Origin: Fusobacteriaceae bacterium | GTDB taxonomy: Bacteria > Fusobacteriota > Fusobacteriia > Fusobacteriales > Fusobacteriaceae | DNA: 5,100 nt | Direction: 5' to 3' | Assembly: GCA_030625925.1 (NCBI GenBank) | Contig: DAOUPY010000148.1 | Location: forward strand, 1-5,100 | Shown: positions 1 through 5,100 of the stretch, piece after piece | How positions within the stretch are numbered: position 1 is the first letter of the stretch | Layout: each line of letters starts with the position of its first letter | Translations under genes and position numbers: made by a program | The notes under the pieces: model-generated | Seen by the model: only the letters and a program-made list of their open reading frames with translations | Database searches by the model: none | What the model was told of the DNA's origin: nothing

Positions 1-4
1 GATT

Positions 5-31
5 AAAGGTAGTTTTTAAAACTACCTTTTT
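5..31 (+). terminator. Rho-independent terminator of an unseen upstream gene
   Basis: Positions 5-16 and 18-29 are perfect 12-base inverted complements around base 17, so in RNA the innermost pairs open to form a small loop. The 3' arm runs into a T-tract at 27-31. The stem core is GGTAG/CTACC. The T-tract orientation points to a + strand gene ending just before the window. On the minus strand the hairpin is followed by only three T's, so it is probably not bidirectional. This terminator separates the citDEF operon from whatever lies to the left. Confidence 0.8.
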
Positions 32-101
32 CTTAGTTTTTAAAGCAACGAATAACTAAAACCTTAATCGCAGATTAAGAGATGAAAAACAACCTTTAGG
101 A

Positions 102-186
102 ACACAGAGATTCACTGAGATTTAAATTAGAGTTTCACAGAAGTTTTCTCTGTGTATCTTTTTTCACTCTCTGTGTAGCTCTGTGA
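102..186. repeat. Imperfect palindromic CACAGAG/CTCTGTG intergenic repeat
   Basis: The left arm (102-141) carries CACAGAG-type words (ACACAGAGA at 102-110, CACTGAGA at 113-120, TCACAGA at 135-141). The right arm (147-186) carries their complements (TCTCTGTGT at 147-155 and 168-176, TCTGTGA at 180-186). Aligned as two equal 40-base arms around a 5-base centre, 27 of 40 positions are complementary by my hand count. The several similar words allow alternative foldings. No open frame of note crosses it. The look is that of a dispersed intergenic palindrome rather than a gene. I recall CTCTGTG-rich palindromes from many bacterial genomes but cannot assign a named family. Confidence 0.6.
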
Positions 187-212
187 CCACTAAAATTTTT
201 TAGACTTATAAT
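183..212 (+). promoter_or_regulatory. Probable sigma-70 promoter of citDEF
   Basis: A perfect -10 hexamer TATAAT lies at 207-212. An upstream GTGACC at 183-188 matches four of six bases of the -35 consensus TTGACA, with an 18-base spacer. Transcription would start near 219, giving a leader of about 100 nt before citD. No better hexamer pair was seen between the upstream terminator and citD. The -35 box overlaps the right end of the CACAGAG palindrome. The -10 is convincing and the -35 is weak. Confidence 0.5.
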
Positions 213-269
213 GTTGCGAAAGATTAGTGAATAAAAAATAAATAATAGGAATGAAAATAAAACTTAAAA

Positions 270-284
270 CCCCATTTCTTGGGG
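270..284 (+). promoter_or_regulatory. GC hairpin in the citDEF leader
   Basis: CCCCA at 270-274 pairs perfectly with TGGGG at 280-284 around a 5-base loop. It is the only GC-rich stem in an otherwise very AT-rich leader and ends about 25 bases before the citD Shine-Dalgarno. It is not followed by a proper T-tract (ATAAAATTTT follows), so it is a weak terminator candidate at best. It could stabilise the mRNA 5' end, bind a regulator, or mean nothing. The role is unknown. Confidence 0.35.
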
Positions 285-308
285 ATAAAATTTTGAGTAT
301 TAAAATAT

Positions 309-316
309 AGAGGTGA
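309..316 (+). promoter_or_regulatory. citD ribosome binding site, fixes ATG 322
   Basis: The purine-rich AGAGGTGA ends about six bases before the ATG at 322. An in-frame GTG at 313 lies inside this Shine-Dalgarno and has no site of its own, so the longer reading is rejected. Starting at 322 also puts the protein's N-terminus (MKILKPAKAGTLES) in line with known CitD proteins. Confidence 0.8.
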
Positions 317-321
317 AAACA

Positions 322-588
322 ATGAAAATATTAAAACCAGCTAAGGCAGGTACATTGGAATCAAATGATATCTCAATAATGTTGATGCCAGGTAACAATG
401 GTATAGAGATAGAGTTAGAAAGTATCGTAGAGAAACAGTTTGGTACAGAGATAAGAACTTTAATAGAAAACACTTTGAAGGAATTAGGAGTAGAAAATGT
501 TATGGTAAAAGCCATCGACAAGGGAGCTCTTAACTATACAATAAAGGCCAGAATAGAAACAGCAGTAACTAGGGCAGGTGAGATGTAA
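322..588 (+). CDS. citD: Citrate lyase acyl carrier protein (gamma subunit)
   Basis: This 88-residue protein is the acyl carrier subunit of the cytoplasmic citrate lyase complex. It carries the acetyl and then citryl group on a phosphoribosyl-dephospho-CoA arm. The N-terminal motif AGTLES (residues 9-14) is the family's prosthetic-group site, with Ser14 the expected attachment residue. EKQFG (37-41), DKGAL (66-70) and the following KARIE are also typical of the family. The length is close to the usual roughly 95-100 residues; the C-terminus is slightly shorter than in E. coli CitD. ATG 322 is chosen over GTG 313 because the latter falls inside the ribosome binding site. The stop lies one base before the citE ATG, implying translational coupling as first gene of citDEF. 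A homologous subunit exists in citramalate lyase, so the substrate of the complex is not fixed by this gene alone. Confidence 0.93.
   Translation: MKILKPAKAGTLESNDISIMLMPGNNGIEIELESIVEKQFGTEIRTLIENTLKELGVENVMVKAIDKGALNYTIKARIETAVTRAGEM
576..582 (+). promoter_or_regulatory. citE ribosome binding site inside the citD 3' end
   Basis: AGGTGAG within the last codons of citD lies seven bases before the citE ATG at 590. An in-frame GTG at 578 overlaps this site and is not a credible start. The family N-terminus (MLRRSMLF) begins at 590. Confidence 0.65.
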
Positions 589-589
589 G

Positions 590-1459
590 ATGTTAAGAAG
601 AAGTATGTTATTTATGCCGGGAAATAACCCGGGGATGTTGCAGACGGCTGAAGTTTTTGGATCTGATTCAATTATATTAGATTTAGAGGATGCTGTATCA
701 TTAGGAGAAAAAGATGCTGCTAGGATCTTAATCAAGGGAGCATTGAAAACTTTTAATTATGGAACTACAGAAGTGGTAATCAGAATAAATCCATTTTCAA
801 CTCCATATGCATTAGAAGATATAGATGTAATGGCAAGACTTAAGCCAAACGCTATCTTACTGCCTAAGGCAACACCTGAAGATATGAAAAAATTAGATGA
901 AATGTTAACTGCGATAGAAAAAGAAGAAGGATTTGAAGAAGGATCTATCAGAATCCATGCTTTGGTTGAAACTACATACGGTGTAGAAACTGTCTATGAG
1001 ACAATCCAAATGAGTAACAGAGTAGATTCAGTTTGTTTAGGTGGAGAAGACCTGGCTGCGGATTTAGGAGTTGCCAGAACGAAAGATTCAGAAGAATTAT
1101 TTTATGCTAGAACAAAGGTAGTAAATGCTTGTAAGGCATTAAAAATAGACGCAATAGATACACCATTTACAGATACCAATGATGAAGCAGGATTATTAGC
1201 TGATACAATTCATGCAAAAAAATTAGGATTTACAGGGAAATTATCTATAAATCCTAGACAAATAAATACAATACATAAGGTGTATTCTCCTACAGCTGAT
1301 GAAATTTCATGGGCTAACAGAGTTATGTCTGCTAAAGATGAAGCAGAAAAAGAAGGATTAGGAGTATTTTCTCTGGACGGAAAGATGATAGATGCACCTG
1401 TTATAAGTAGAGCAATGAACACATTGAATACAGCCAGGGTAATTGGATTGATAAAATAA
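590..1459 (+). CDS. citE: Citrate lyase beta subunit (citryl-ACP lyase)
   Basis: CitE cleaves citryl-ACP to oxaloacetate and acetyl-ACP, the carbon-bond-breaking step of the complex. The 289-residue protein belongs to the HpcH/HpaI aldolase TIM-barrel family and has normal length. Visible family motifs are RRSMLFMPG (3-11), LDLEDAV (30-36), VIRIN with Arg65 (63-67), LPKA (91-94), HALVET with Glu127 (123-128), CLGGEDL with Glu153/Asp154 (149-155) and GKLSINPRQ (216-224). Glu127 and Asp154 are the likely Mg-binding acids, by family analogy. ATG 590 is chosen over GTG 578 because of the ribosome binding site and homologue N-termini. It sits one base after citD and 15 bases before citF. Codons 10-15 (PGNNPG) use CCG, CCG and GGG, unusual for this AT-rich gene, and form a GC hairpin at 617-632. 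If the complex is a citramalate lyase, the product would be pyruvate rather than oxaloacetate. Confidence 0.93.
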   Translation: MLRRSMLFMPGNNPGMLQTAEVFGSDSIILDLEDAVSLGEKDAARILIKGALKTFNYGTTEVVIRINPFSTPYALEDIDVMARLKPNAILLPKATPEDMKKLDEMLTAIEKEEGFEEGSIRIHALVETTYGVETVYETIQMSNRVDSVCLGGEDLAADLGVARTKDSEELFYARTKVVNACKALKIDAIDTPFTDTNDEAGLLADTIHAKKLGFTGKLSINPRQINTIHKVYSPTADEISWANRVMSAKDEAEKEGLGVFSLDGKMIDAPVISRAMNTLNTARVIGLIK

Positions 1460-1474
1460 AAAGGAGAATTTAAT

Positions 1475-3016
1475 ATGAAAAATATCTTAGGTAGAGAAGT
1501 ACCTGATAATATAAAAGGTTATGGAGAAGTAAAACACTATGGTGGATACTTGGCATCTAAAGGAACAAAAACTAAAAGATCAATCAAGATGACTAATGTT
1601 TTACCTGGAGATGAAAAATTACATGATAATTTAGATGCAGTATTGGATAAATTACCATTAAAAGACGGAATGGTAGTTTCATTTCATCATCATTTAAGAA
1701 ATGGAGACTTTATCTTAAATATGGTTATGGAAAAAATAGCAGCTAGAGGATATAAGGATATAACTATAGCAGCAAGTTCAATTTTCCCATGCCACGGTGA
1801 ATTAGTAGAATTAATAGAAAAAAAAGTAGTAACCAGCATATATGCAGCATATATATCTGGACCAGTAGCAGAAGCTATATCAGCTGGAAAACTAGAAAAC
1901 CCAGCAGTAATGCATACCCATGGCGGGAGAGCCAGAATAATGGAATCTGGAGATCTAAGTATAGATATAGCCTTTATAGCGGCTCCTACATCGGATGATT
2001 ATGGGAACATAAATGGTGTAGACGGAAAATCAGCTTGTGGAGCATTGGGATATGCATATACAGATGCAGAAACAGCTGACATTACAGTAGCTATCACAGA
2101 TAACCTGGTAGAATACCCGAATACAACTATTGATATTCCTCAAACATTTATAGACTACGTAGTAGTGGTAGATGCAATAGGAGATCCTAATGGGATCGTA
2201 TCAGGAACTACTCAAATCACTAAAAATCCAATTGGATTAAAAATAGCGAATATGACTACAGAATTGATTAAAAACTCTGGATACTTTAAAGATGGAATGA
2301 GTTTTCAAACTGGAGCCGGGGGAGTATCCCTGGCAGTAGCAGCAGACATGAAAGCTGAGATGATAGAAAATAATATTGTAGGAAGTTTTGCTTCTGGAGG
2401 AATAACTGGTTACGTAGTAGATATGTATAAAGAAGGATTATTTAAATCACTATTTGATGTACAATGTTTTGACTTGGCAGCTATAAAATCAGCTAAGGAA
2501 AATGCAGGACATATGACTATGTCAGCTTCTATGTATGCAAATCCAAATAATAAAGGTTCTGTTGTAAATAAATTAGATGTAGTTATATTAGGAGCTACAG
2601 AGATAGATACAGACTTTAATGTAAATGTAACTACTACTTCTGATGGTACTATCATGGGTGGTTCTGGCGGACATGCAGATACATCAGCTGGAGCTAAATT
2701 AGCTATAATAGTAACTCAATTAGCTAATTCTAGAATATCTGCTATAAAAGACAGAGTAACTGCTCTGACTACTCCAGGGGAAACTGTGGATGTAATAGTA
2801 ACTGAAAGAGGAATAGCAATCAATCCTAAGAGAACAGAATTAATCGAGAGATTGAAGGAAACTAACTTACCGATCATGACAATTGAAGAGTTAAAAGATA
2901 TTGCAGAAGGTATGACAGGTAAACCAAAAGAAGTAGAGTTTACCGATGAGATAGTAGCAATAATCGAATACAGGGATGGAACCGTAGTAGACGTAGTAAG
3001 AAAAGCAAAGCAATAG
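1475..3016 (+). CDS. citF: Citrate lyase alpha subunit (citrate:acetyl-ACP transferase)
   Basis: CitF exchanges the acetyl group on CitD for citrate, releasing acetate and forming citryl-ACP for CitE. The protein is 513 residues, very close to E. coli CitF (about 510), and looks intact throughout. Family blocks visible in order are SFHHHLRNGD (69-78), a CHGELVE stretch (106-112), HTHGGR (147-152), SGYFKDG (268-274), QTGAGG (278-283), ASGGITGYVVD (306-316), LDVVILGATEIDTDFNVNV (367-385), GGSGGH (395-400) and EYRDGTVVDVV (498-508). The fold is that of a CoA-transferase. The start is well supported: AAGGAG at 1461-1466 sits eight bases before ATG 1475. It is the last gene of the operon, followed by a terminator. 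No citX, citG or citC follows, unlike many citrate-fermentation operons. The citrate versus citramalate lyase question applies here too. Confidence 0.94.
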   Translation: MKNILGREVPDNIKGYGEVKHYGGYLASKGTKTKRSIKMTNVLPGDEKLHDNLDAVLDKLPLKDGMVVSFHHHLRNGDFILNMVMEKIAARGYKDITIAASSIFPCHGELVELIEKKVVTSIYAAYISGPVAEAISAGKLENPAVMHTHGGRARIMESGDLSIDIAFIAAPTSDDYGNINGVDGKSACGALGYAYTDAETADITVAITDNLVEYPNTTIDIPQTFIDYVVVVDAIGDPNGIVSGTTQITKNPIGLKIANMTTELIKNSGYFKDGMSFQTGAGGVSLAVAADMKAEMIENNIVGSFASGGITGYVVDMYKEGLFKSLFDVQCFDLAAIKSAKENAGHMTMSASMYANPNNKGSVVNKLDVVILGATEIDTDFNVNVTTTSDGTIMGGSGGHADTSAGAKLAIIVTQLANSRISAIKDRVTALTTPGETVDVIVTERGIAINPKRTELIERLKETNLPIMTIEELKDIAEGMTGKPKEVEFTDEIVAIIEYRDGTVVDVVRKAKQ

Positions 3017-3025
3017 TAAATAAAG

Positions 3026-3063
3026 ACTAGGTTGTTGGCAGGGTGCTGCGACCTAGTTTTTTT
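3026..3063 (+). terminator. Terminator of the citDEF operon
   Basis: ACTAGGT at 3026-3032 pairs perfectly with ACCTAGT at 3051-3057. An inner GCAG/CTGC stem (3038-3041/3046-3049) carries a GGTG loop, with a small asymmetric internal loop between the two stems. Seven T's follow (3057-3063). It begins nine bases after the citF stop and closes the operon before pepV. Confidence 0.85.
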
Positions 3064-3077
3064 GATATTGGACAATT

Positions 3078-3108
3078 TAGATCTCCTCATGAGTACTCCT
3101 AGATCTAG
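3078..3108. promoter_or_regulatory. Palindromic sequence between citF and pepV, role unknown
   Basis: TAGATCT (3078-3084) and AGATCTA (3101-3107) are inverted copies around a 16-base centre. The right copy lies in a perfect 10-base palindrome, CTAGATCTAG (3099-3108). The centre itself contains overlapping palindromes CTCATGAG (3086-3093) and GAGTACTC (3091-3098). The symmetry is suitable for a dimeric DNA-binding protein, but it lies about 140 bases upstream of the best pepV promoter. No regulator is suggested by the sequence. Confidence 0.25.
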
Positions 3109-3244
3109 TTTATAAATTATACTATAATTAGAGACTTCCATAATAAATTTATGAAAAAAACAAAAAATGATGAAAAAATAGAATGAATATAAAGAAAAGT
3201 CCCATAAAATTTGTACTTTTTACGAAAAAAATGACTTATACCCC

Positions 3245-3273
3245 TTGAAAAAAACGGAAATAGGTTATATACT
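3245..3273 (+). promoter_or_regulatory. Sigma-70 promoter of the pepV-like gene
   Basis: TTGAAA (3245-3250) and TATACT (3268-3273) are each one base from consensus and separated by the ideal 17 bases. Transcription would begin near 3280, leaving a 5' untranslated region of roughly 55 bases. The DNA upstream (3154-3231) is rich in A-tracts and could act as an UP element. A weaker possibility, TTGTAC 3211-3216 with CTTATA 3235-3240, lies just upstream. The position after the citF terminator shows that the dipeptidase gene is transcribed separately from citDEF. Confidence 0.7.
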
Positions 3274-3335
3274 AAAGATGTAAAATATGAAAAAAAGTTA
3301 ATAGAATAAATAATTAAATATAAGGGGTGTTTTGA

Positions 3336-4697
3336 ATGTTACAAGATAAAATATTAGATTATAAAGATGATGTAGTAAAATCGATCCAAGAGGCTATTAG
3401 AATTAAGAGTGTAGAGGAAGCTCCGTTACCTGGAATGCCATTTGGAGAAGGTCCGGCAAAAGCTTTAGTTCATTTTTTAGAATTAGGGGAAAAATTAGGA
3501 TTTAAATCTACTAACTTTGATAACTATGCAGGACATATTGACTTTGGAGATGGAGAGGAAACTTTGGCTATCCTCGGGCATGTAGACGTAGTTCCTGAAG
3601 GGGAAGGATGGGATCATGATCCATATGGCGGAATCATTGCTGATGGAAAGATATACGGTAGAGGAACTTTGGATGACAAGGGACCTATGATCATGTGTAT
3701 GTATGCTATGAAGGCATTAAAGGATTCTGGTTTAAAGTTAAACAAGAAGATCAGAATGATATTAGGAGCTAATGAAGAGACTAACTGGGGATGTATGGAT
3801 CACTATTTTGGTACTCTAGAAATGCCTCAACCAACTTTAGCATTTACTCCTGACTCAAGTTTCCCAGTAACATTTGCAGAAAAAGGAATTATGCAGGTAA
3901 CTATGACTAAAAATATCGATACTAAAAATATAACTATCGAAGGTGGAAAAGCATTTAATTCAGTAGCAGAAAGTTGTGAAATGGTATTCCCAGCGGAGCT
4001 TTTAACTGTTTTAGAGGCTAAAGTAAAAGAATATAACGAAAACAATGAATATAAGATGGAGATCAAAGATGGAAAATTAATATCTTATGGTAAATCATCT
4101 CATGGAGCCAGACCAGAAAGTGGATACAACGCTATCTCTGCATTGATGGGGATTTTAGAAGGGGTAGATTTAGGAGAGATCTCTGAATTTGTAACTTTCT
4201 ATAACTCTAAGATTGGAATGGAATTGAATGGTGTTTCTATGGGAATCGGATTTGAAGATGCTGACTCTGGAAAATTAAGTTTAAATATCGGAAAAGTATC
4301 TATCAGTGATGGTAAGATCGAGTTAAGTATCGACATGAGATATCCTGTAACAACTAAAAAAGAAGCTGTTTTAGAAGGACTAGAAAAAGCAGCATCAGAA
4401 AATAATTTTGTATTGACTGTAAAGAGTGAATCTGATGCACTTTATTTTCCTAAAGACACTGTTTTAGTAAAAACACTTATGGATGTATACAAAGAGATCA
4501 CAGGAGACGTAGATGCTGAACCTGTAGCTATAGGTGGAGGAACATATGCAAGAGCCGTAGACAATGGTGTAGCATTTGGAGCATTATTACATGATCAAGA
4601 GGATAATATGCACCAAAAGAATGAGTATTTAGATATCAGCAAGTTAGATACATTATTAAAGATCTATGTAGAAGCTATCTATAGATTAGCTAAATAA
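3336..4697 (+). CDS. pepV: PepV-type dipeptidase (M20 metallopeptidase)
   Basis: This cytoplasmic zinc dipeptidase likely hydrolyses a broad range of dipeptides, completing peptide breakdown to amino acids. The 453 residues are near the usual length (about 470) of PepV in lactobacilli, and there is no signal peptide or membrane segment. Dinuclear-zinc residues expected for M20 are visible: His82 in GHVDVVP (81-87) with catalytic-site Asp84, bridging Asp113 in GRGTLDDKGP (108-117), general-base/ligand Glu147-Glu148 in NEETNWG (146-152), Asp173 in TPDSSFP and His426 near the C-terminus. KSSHGARPESG (253-263) belongs to the lid/dimerisation-like domain, and IGGGTYARA (399-407) is a family signature. 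The assignments are by alignment from memory with L. delbrueckii PepV. ATG 3336 follows AAGGGGTG (3322-3329) at good spacing. The gene has its own promoter and terminator, so it is monocistronic. A related M20 peptidase with slightly different specificity remains possible. Confidence 0.9.
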   Translation: MLQDKILDYKDDVVKSIQEAIRIKSVEEAPLPGMPFGEGPAKALVHFLELGEKLGFKSTNFDNYAGHIDFGDGEETLAILGHVDVVPEGEGWDHDPYGGIIADGKIYGRGTLDDKGPMIMCMYAMKALKDSGLKLNKKIRMILGANEETNWGCMDHYFGTLEMPQPTLAFTPDSSFPVTFAEKGIMQVTMTKNIDTKNITIEGGKAFNSVAESCEMVFPAELLTVLEAKVKEYNENNEYKMEIKDGKLISYGKSSHGARPESGYNAISALMGILEGVDLGEISEFVTFYNSKIGMELNGVSMGIGFEDADSGKLSLNIGKVSISDGKIELSIDMRYPVTTKKEAVLEGLEKAASENNFVLTVKSESDALYFPKDTVLVKTLMDVYKEITGDVDAEPVAIGGGTYARAVDNGVAFGALLHDQEDNMHQKNEYLDISKLDTLLKIYVEAIYRLAK

Positions 4698-4720
4698 GAA
4701 ACGTGACTACAGTATATAGT

Positions 4721-4761
4721 GAGGCTTTTGTTAGAATTTTTTCTAACAAAAGCCTCTTTTT
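4721..4761 (+). terminator. Terminator of the pepV-like gene
   Basis: Bases 4721-4736 and 4741-4756 form a perfect 16-bp stem closed by a TTTT loop, with GAGGC/GCCTC at its base, followed by five T's (4757-4761). It starts 24 bases after the pepV stop. The same stem read from the other strand lacks a T-tract, so it acts mainly on the + strand. Confidence 0.92.
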
Positions 4762-4790
4762 ATTTAGATGTTTTTTAAAATTCTAATTAA

Positions 4791-5011
4791 TAATGCTCCC
4801 ATCCCCCCTTAATATAAGTGGGGGAGGGGAATGAGTGATACAGAACTTCCTCTTTCTGATTCTCCTTCTTTAATAAAGAAGGCGAAAGTAGGAGCTAAAG
4901 AAGGAAAATATTTTACTTTTATTCTAACTATATCCTCTGTCTTTATGAAAGAAAGAGGAAAACAAGAAGAAAGTTCAGAGGTTTTTAGAAGAAAAATATA
5001 GCAATAATTCC
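4791..5011. repeat. 221-bp structured intergenic repeat, copy 1
   Basis: The segment from 4791 recurs from 5012 at an offset of exactly 221 bases. The 89 bases available for comparison differ at only two places (4833 G/A, 4841 C/T). The unit opens with a C-rich/G-rich hairpin at 4798-4829: CCC 4798-4800 with GGG 4827-4829, TCCCCC with GGGGGA, and CTTA with TAAG, plus one bulged T at 4819 and an ATA loop. A second stem CCTTCTTT/AAAGAAGG (4864-4871/4875-4882) follows. A third, TCCTCT/AGAGGA with inner TCTTT/AAAGA, lies at 4933-4959. A 56-codon + strand frame (4831-5001) crosses it, but copy 2 lacks the start codon. The opening hairpin resembles C/G-rich intergenic palindromes found in many genomes that read as PSP...KGG-like spurious peptides; that link is from memory. 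Confidence 0.75.
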
Positions 5012-5100
5012 TAATGCTCCCATCCCCCCTTAATATAAGTGGGGGAGGGGAATAAGTGATATAGAACTTCCTCTTTCTGATTCTCCTTCTTTAATAAAGA
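5012..5100. repeat. 221-bp structured intergenic repeat, copy 2 (cut by window end)
   Basis: These 89 bases match 4791-4879 at 87 positions. The opening hairpin (5019-5050) is base-for-base identical to that of copy 1, and the second stem is entered but cut off. The two changes lie just after the hairpin, and one of them converts the ATG of the copy 1 open frame to ATA. Copies abut head to tail with no spacer, so this is either the second unit of a tandem array or a simple duplication; the window does not show how many units follow. Confidence 0.75.

Noticed and set aside
63..79. CTTAATC/GATTAAG 7-bp hairpin near the left edge
   Set aside because: It is a short AT-rich stem with a 3-base loop and no T-tract, too easily formed by chance to call a terminator or regulator.
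313..321. GTG 313 as the start of citD
   Set aside because: The GTG is part of the AGAGGTGA Shine-Dalgarno for ATG 322, and the extra three residues are not expected at the CitD N-terminus.
578..589. GTG 578 as the start of citE, overlapping citD
   Set aside because: The GTG forms part of the AGGTGAG ribosome binding site for ATG 590, where the family N-terminus begins.
381..640. MPGNN motif shared by CitD (residues 22-26) and CitE (residues 9-13)
   Set aside because: The nucleotide sequences differ in codon choice and the CitE motif is a known family feature. The match is short enough to be coincidence rather than duplication.
484..735. Minus-strand open frame across the citD/citE junction
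   Set aside because: It is antisense to two confidently assigned genes, with no ribosome binding site or recognisable protein features.
2716..3141. A 141-codon minus-strand frame overlapping the 3' end of citF, with an internal ATG (3090-3088) preceded by AGGAG on that strand
   Set aside because: It lies mostly antisense to well-conserved citF codons, runs through the citF terminator, has a low-complexity composition and resembles no family. The ribosome-binding-like match comes from the palindrome at 3078-3108.
4798..4885. Minus-strand frame through the repeat reading like ...FPSPTYIKGGWEH
   Set aside because: It has a short frame closed by a stop upstream and no good start. It has the form of spurious peptides read from C/G-rich intergenic palindromes.
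4791..5100. CRISPR array
   Set aside because: The repeating unit is 221 bp with no short repeat/unique spacer alternation.

Overview
The window is AT-rich DNA carrying two ordinary metabolic transcription units, both on the + strand, set among repeat-bearing intergenic sequence. The gene content (a three-gene citDEF lyase cluster and an M20-family PepV-type dipeptidase), the heavy use of A/T-ending codons and AGA arginine codons, and the strong Shine-Dalgarno sites fit a low-GC anaerobic fermenter. My best guess is a marine Fusobacteriota of the Psychrilyobacter/Ilyobacter/Propionigenium type. That is inference from overall look; a Firmicute such as a clostridium is not excluded.

Layout. Positions 1-321 hold no gene. 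They contain a terminator for an unseen upstream + strand gene (5-31), a small 7-bp hairpin (63-69/73-79, loop 70-72), an imperfect palindrome built from CACAGAG/CTCTGTG words (102-186), a probable promoter whose -35 box lies on the edge of that palindrome (183-212), and a short GC hairpin in the presumed leader (270-284). Then come citD (322-588), citE (590-1459) and citF (1475-3016), packed with 1- and 15-bp gaps and closed by a terminator (3026-3063). The 319-bp gap 3017-3335 holds that terminator, a palindromic sequence around 3078-3108, a run of A-tracts, and a good sigma-70-type promoter (3245-3273) for the next gene. A pepV-like dipeptidase (3336-4697) stands alone and ends at a perfect 16-bp terminator hairpin (4721-4761). 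The rest, 4762-5100, contains no convincing gene. It holds a 221-bp repeat unit (4791-5011) followed directly by the start of a second copy (5012-5100) cut by the window edge.

How the genes work together. CitD is the acyl carrier protein, CitF the acyl-carrier transferase and CitE the C-C bond lyase of one cytoplasmic complex that splits citrate (or, in glutamate-fermenting relatives, citramalate) to acetate plus an oxo-acid. The usual helper genes for attaching and acetylating the prosthetic group (citC, citX, citG) are not between this operon's promoter and terminator, so they must lie elsewhere if the enzyme is active. PepV hydrolyses dipeptides to amino acids and is not obviously linked to the lyase beyond a shared fermentative lifestyle.

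I found no clear undescribed system. The most unusual material is the tandem structured repeat at the right edge and the palindrome fused to the cit promoter.
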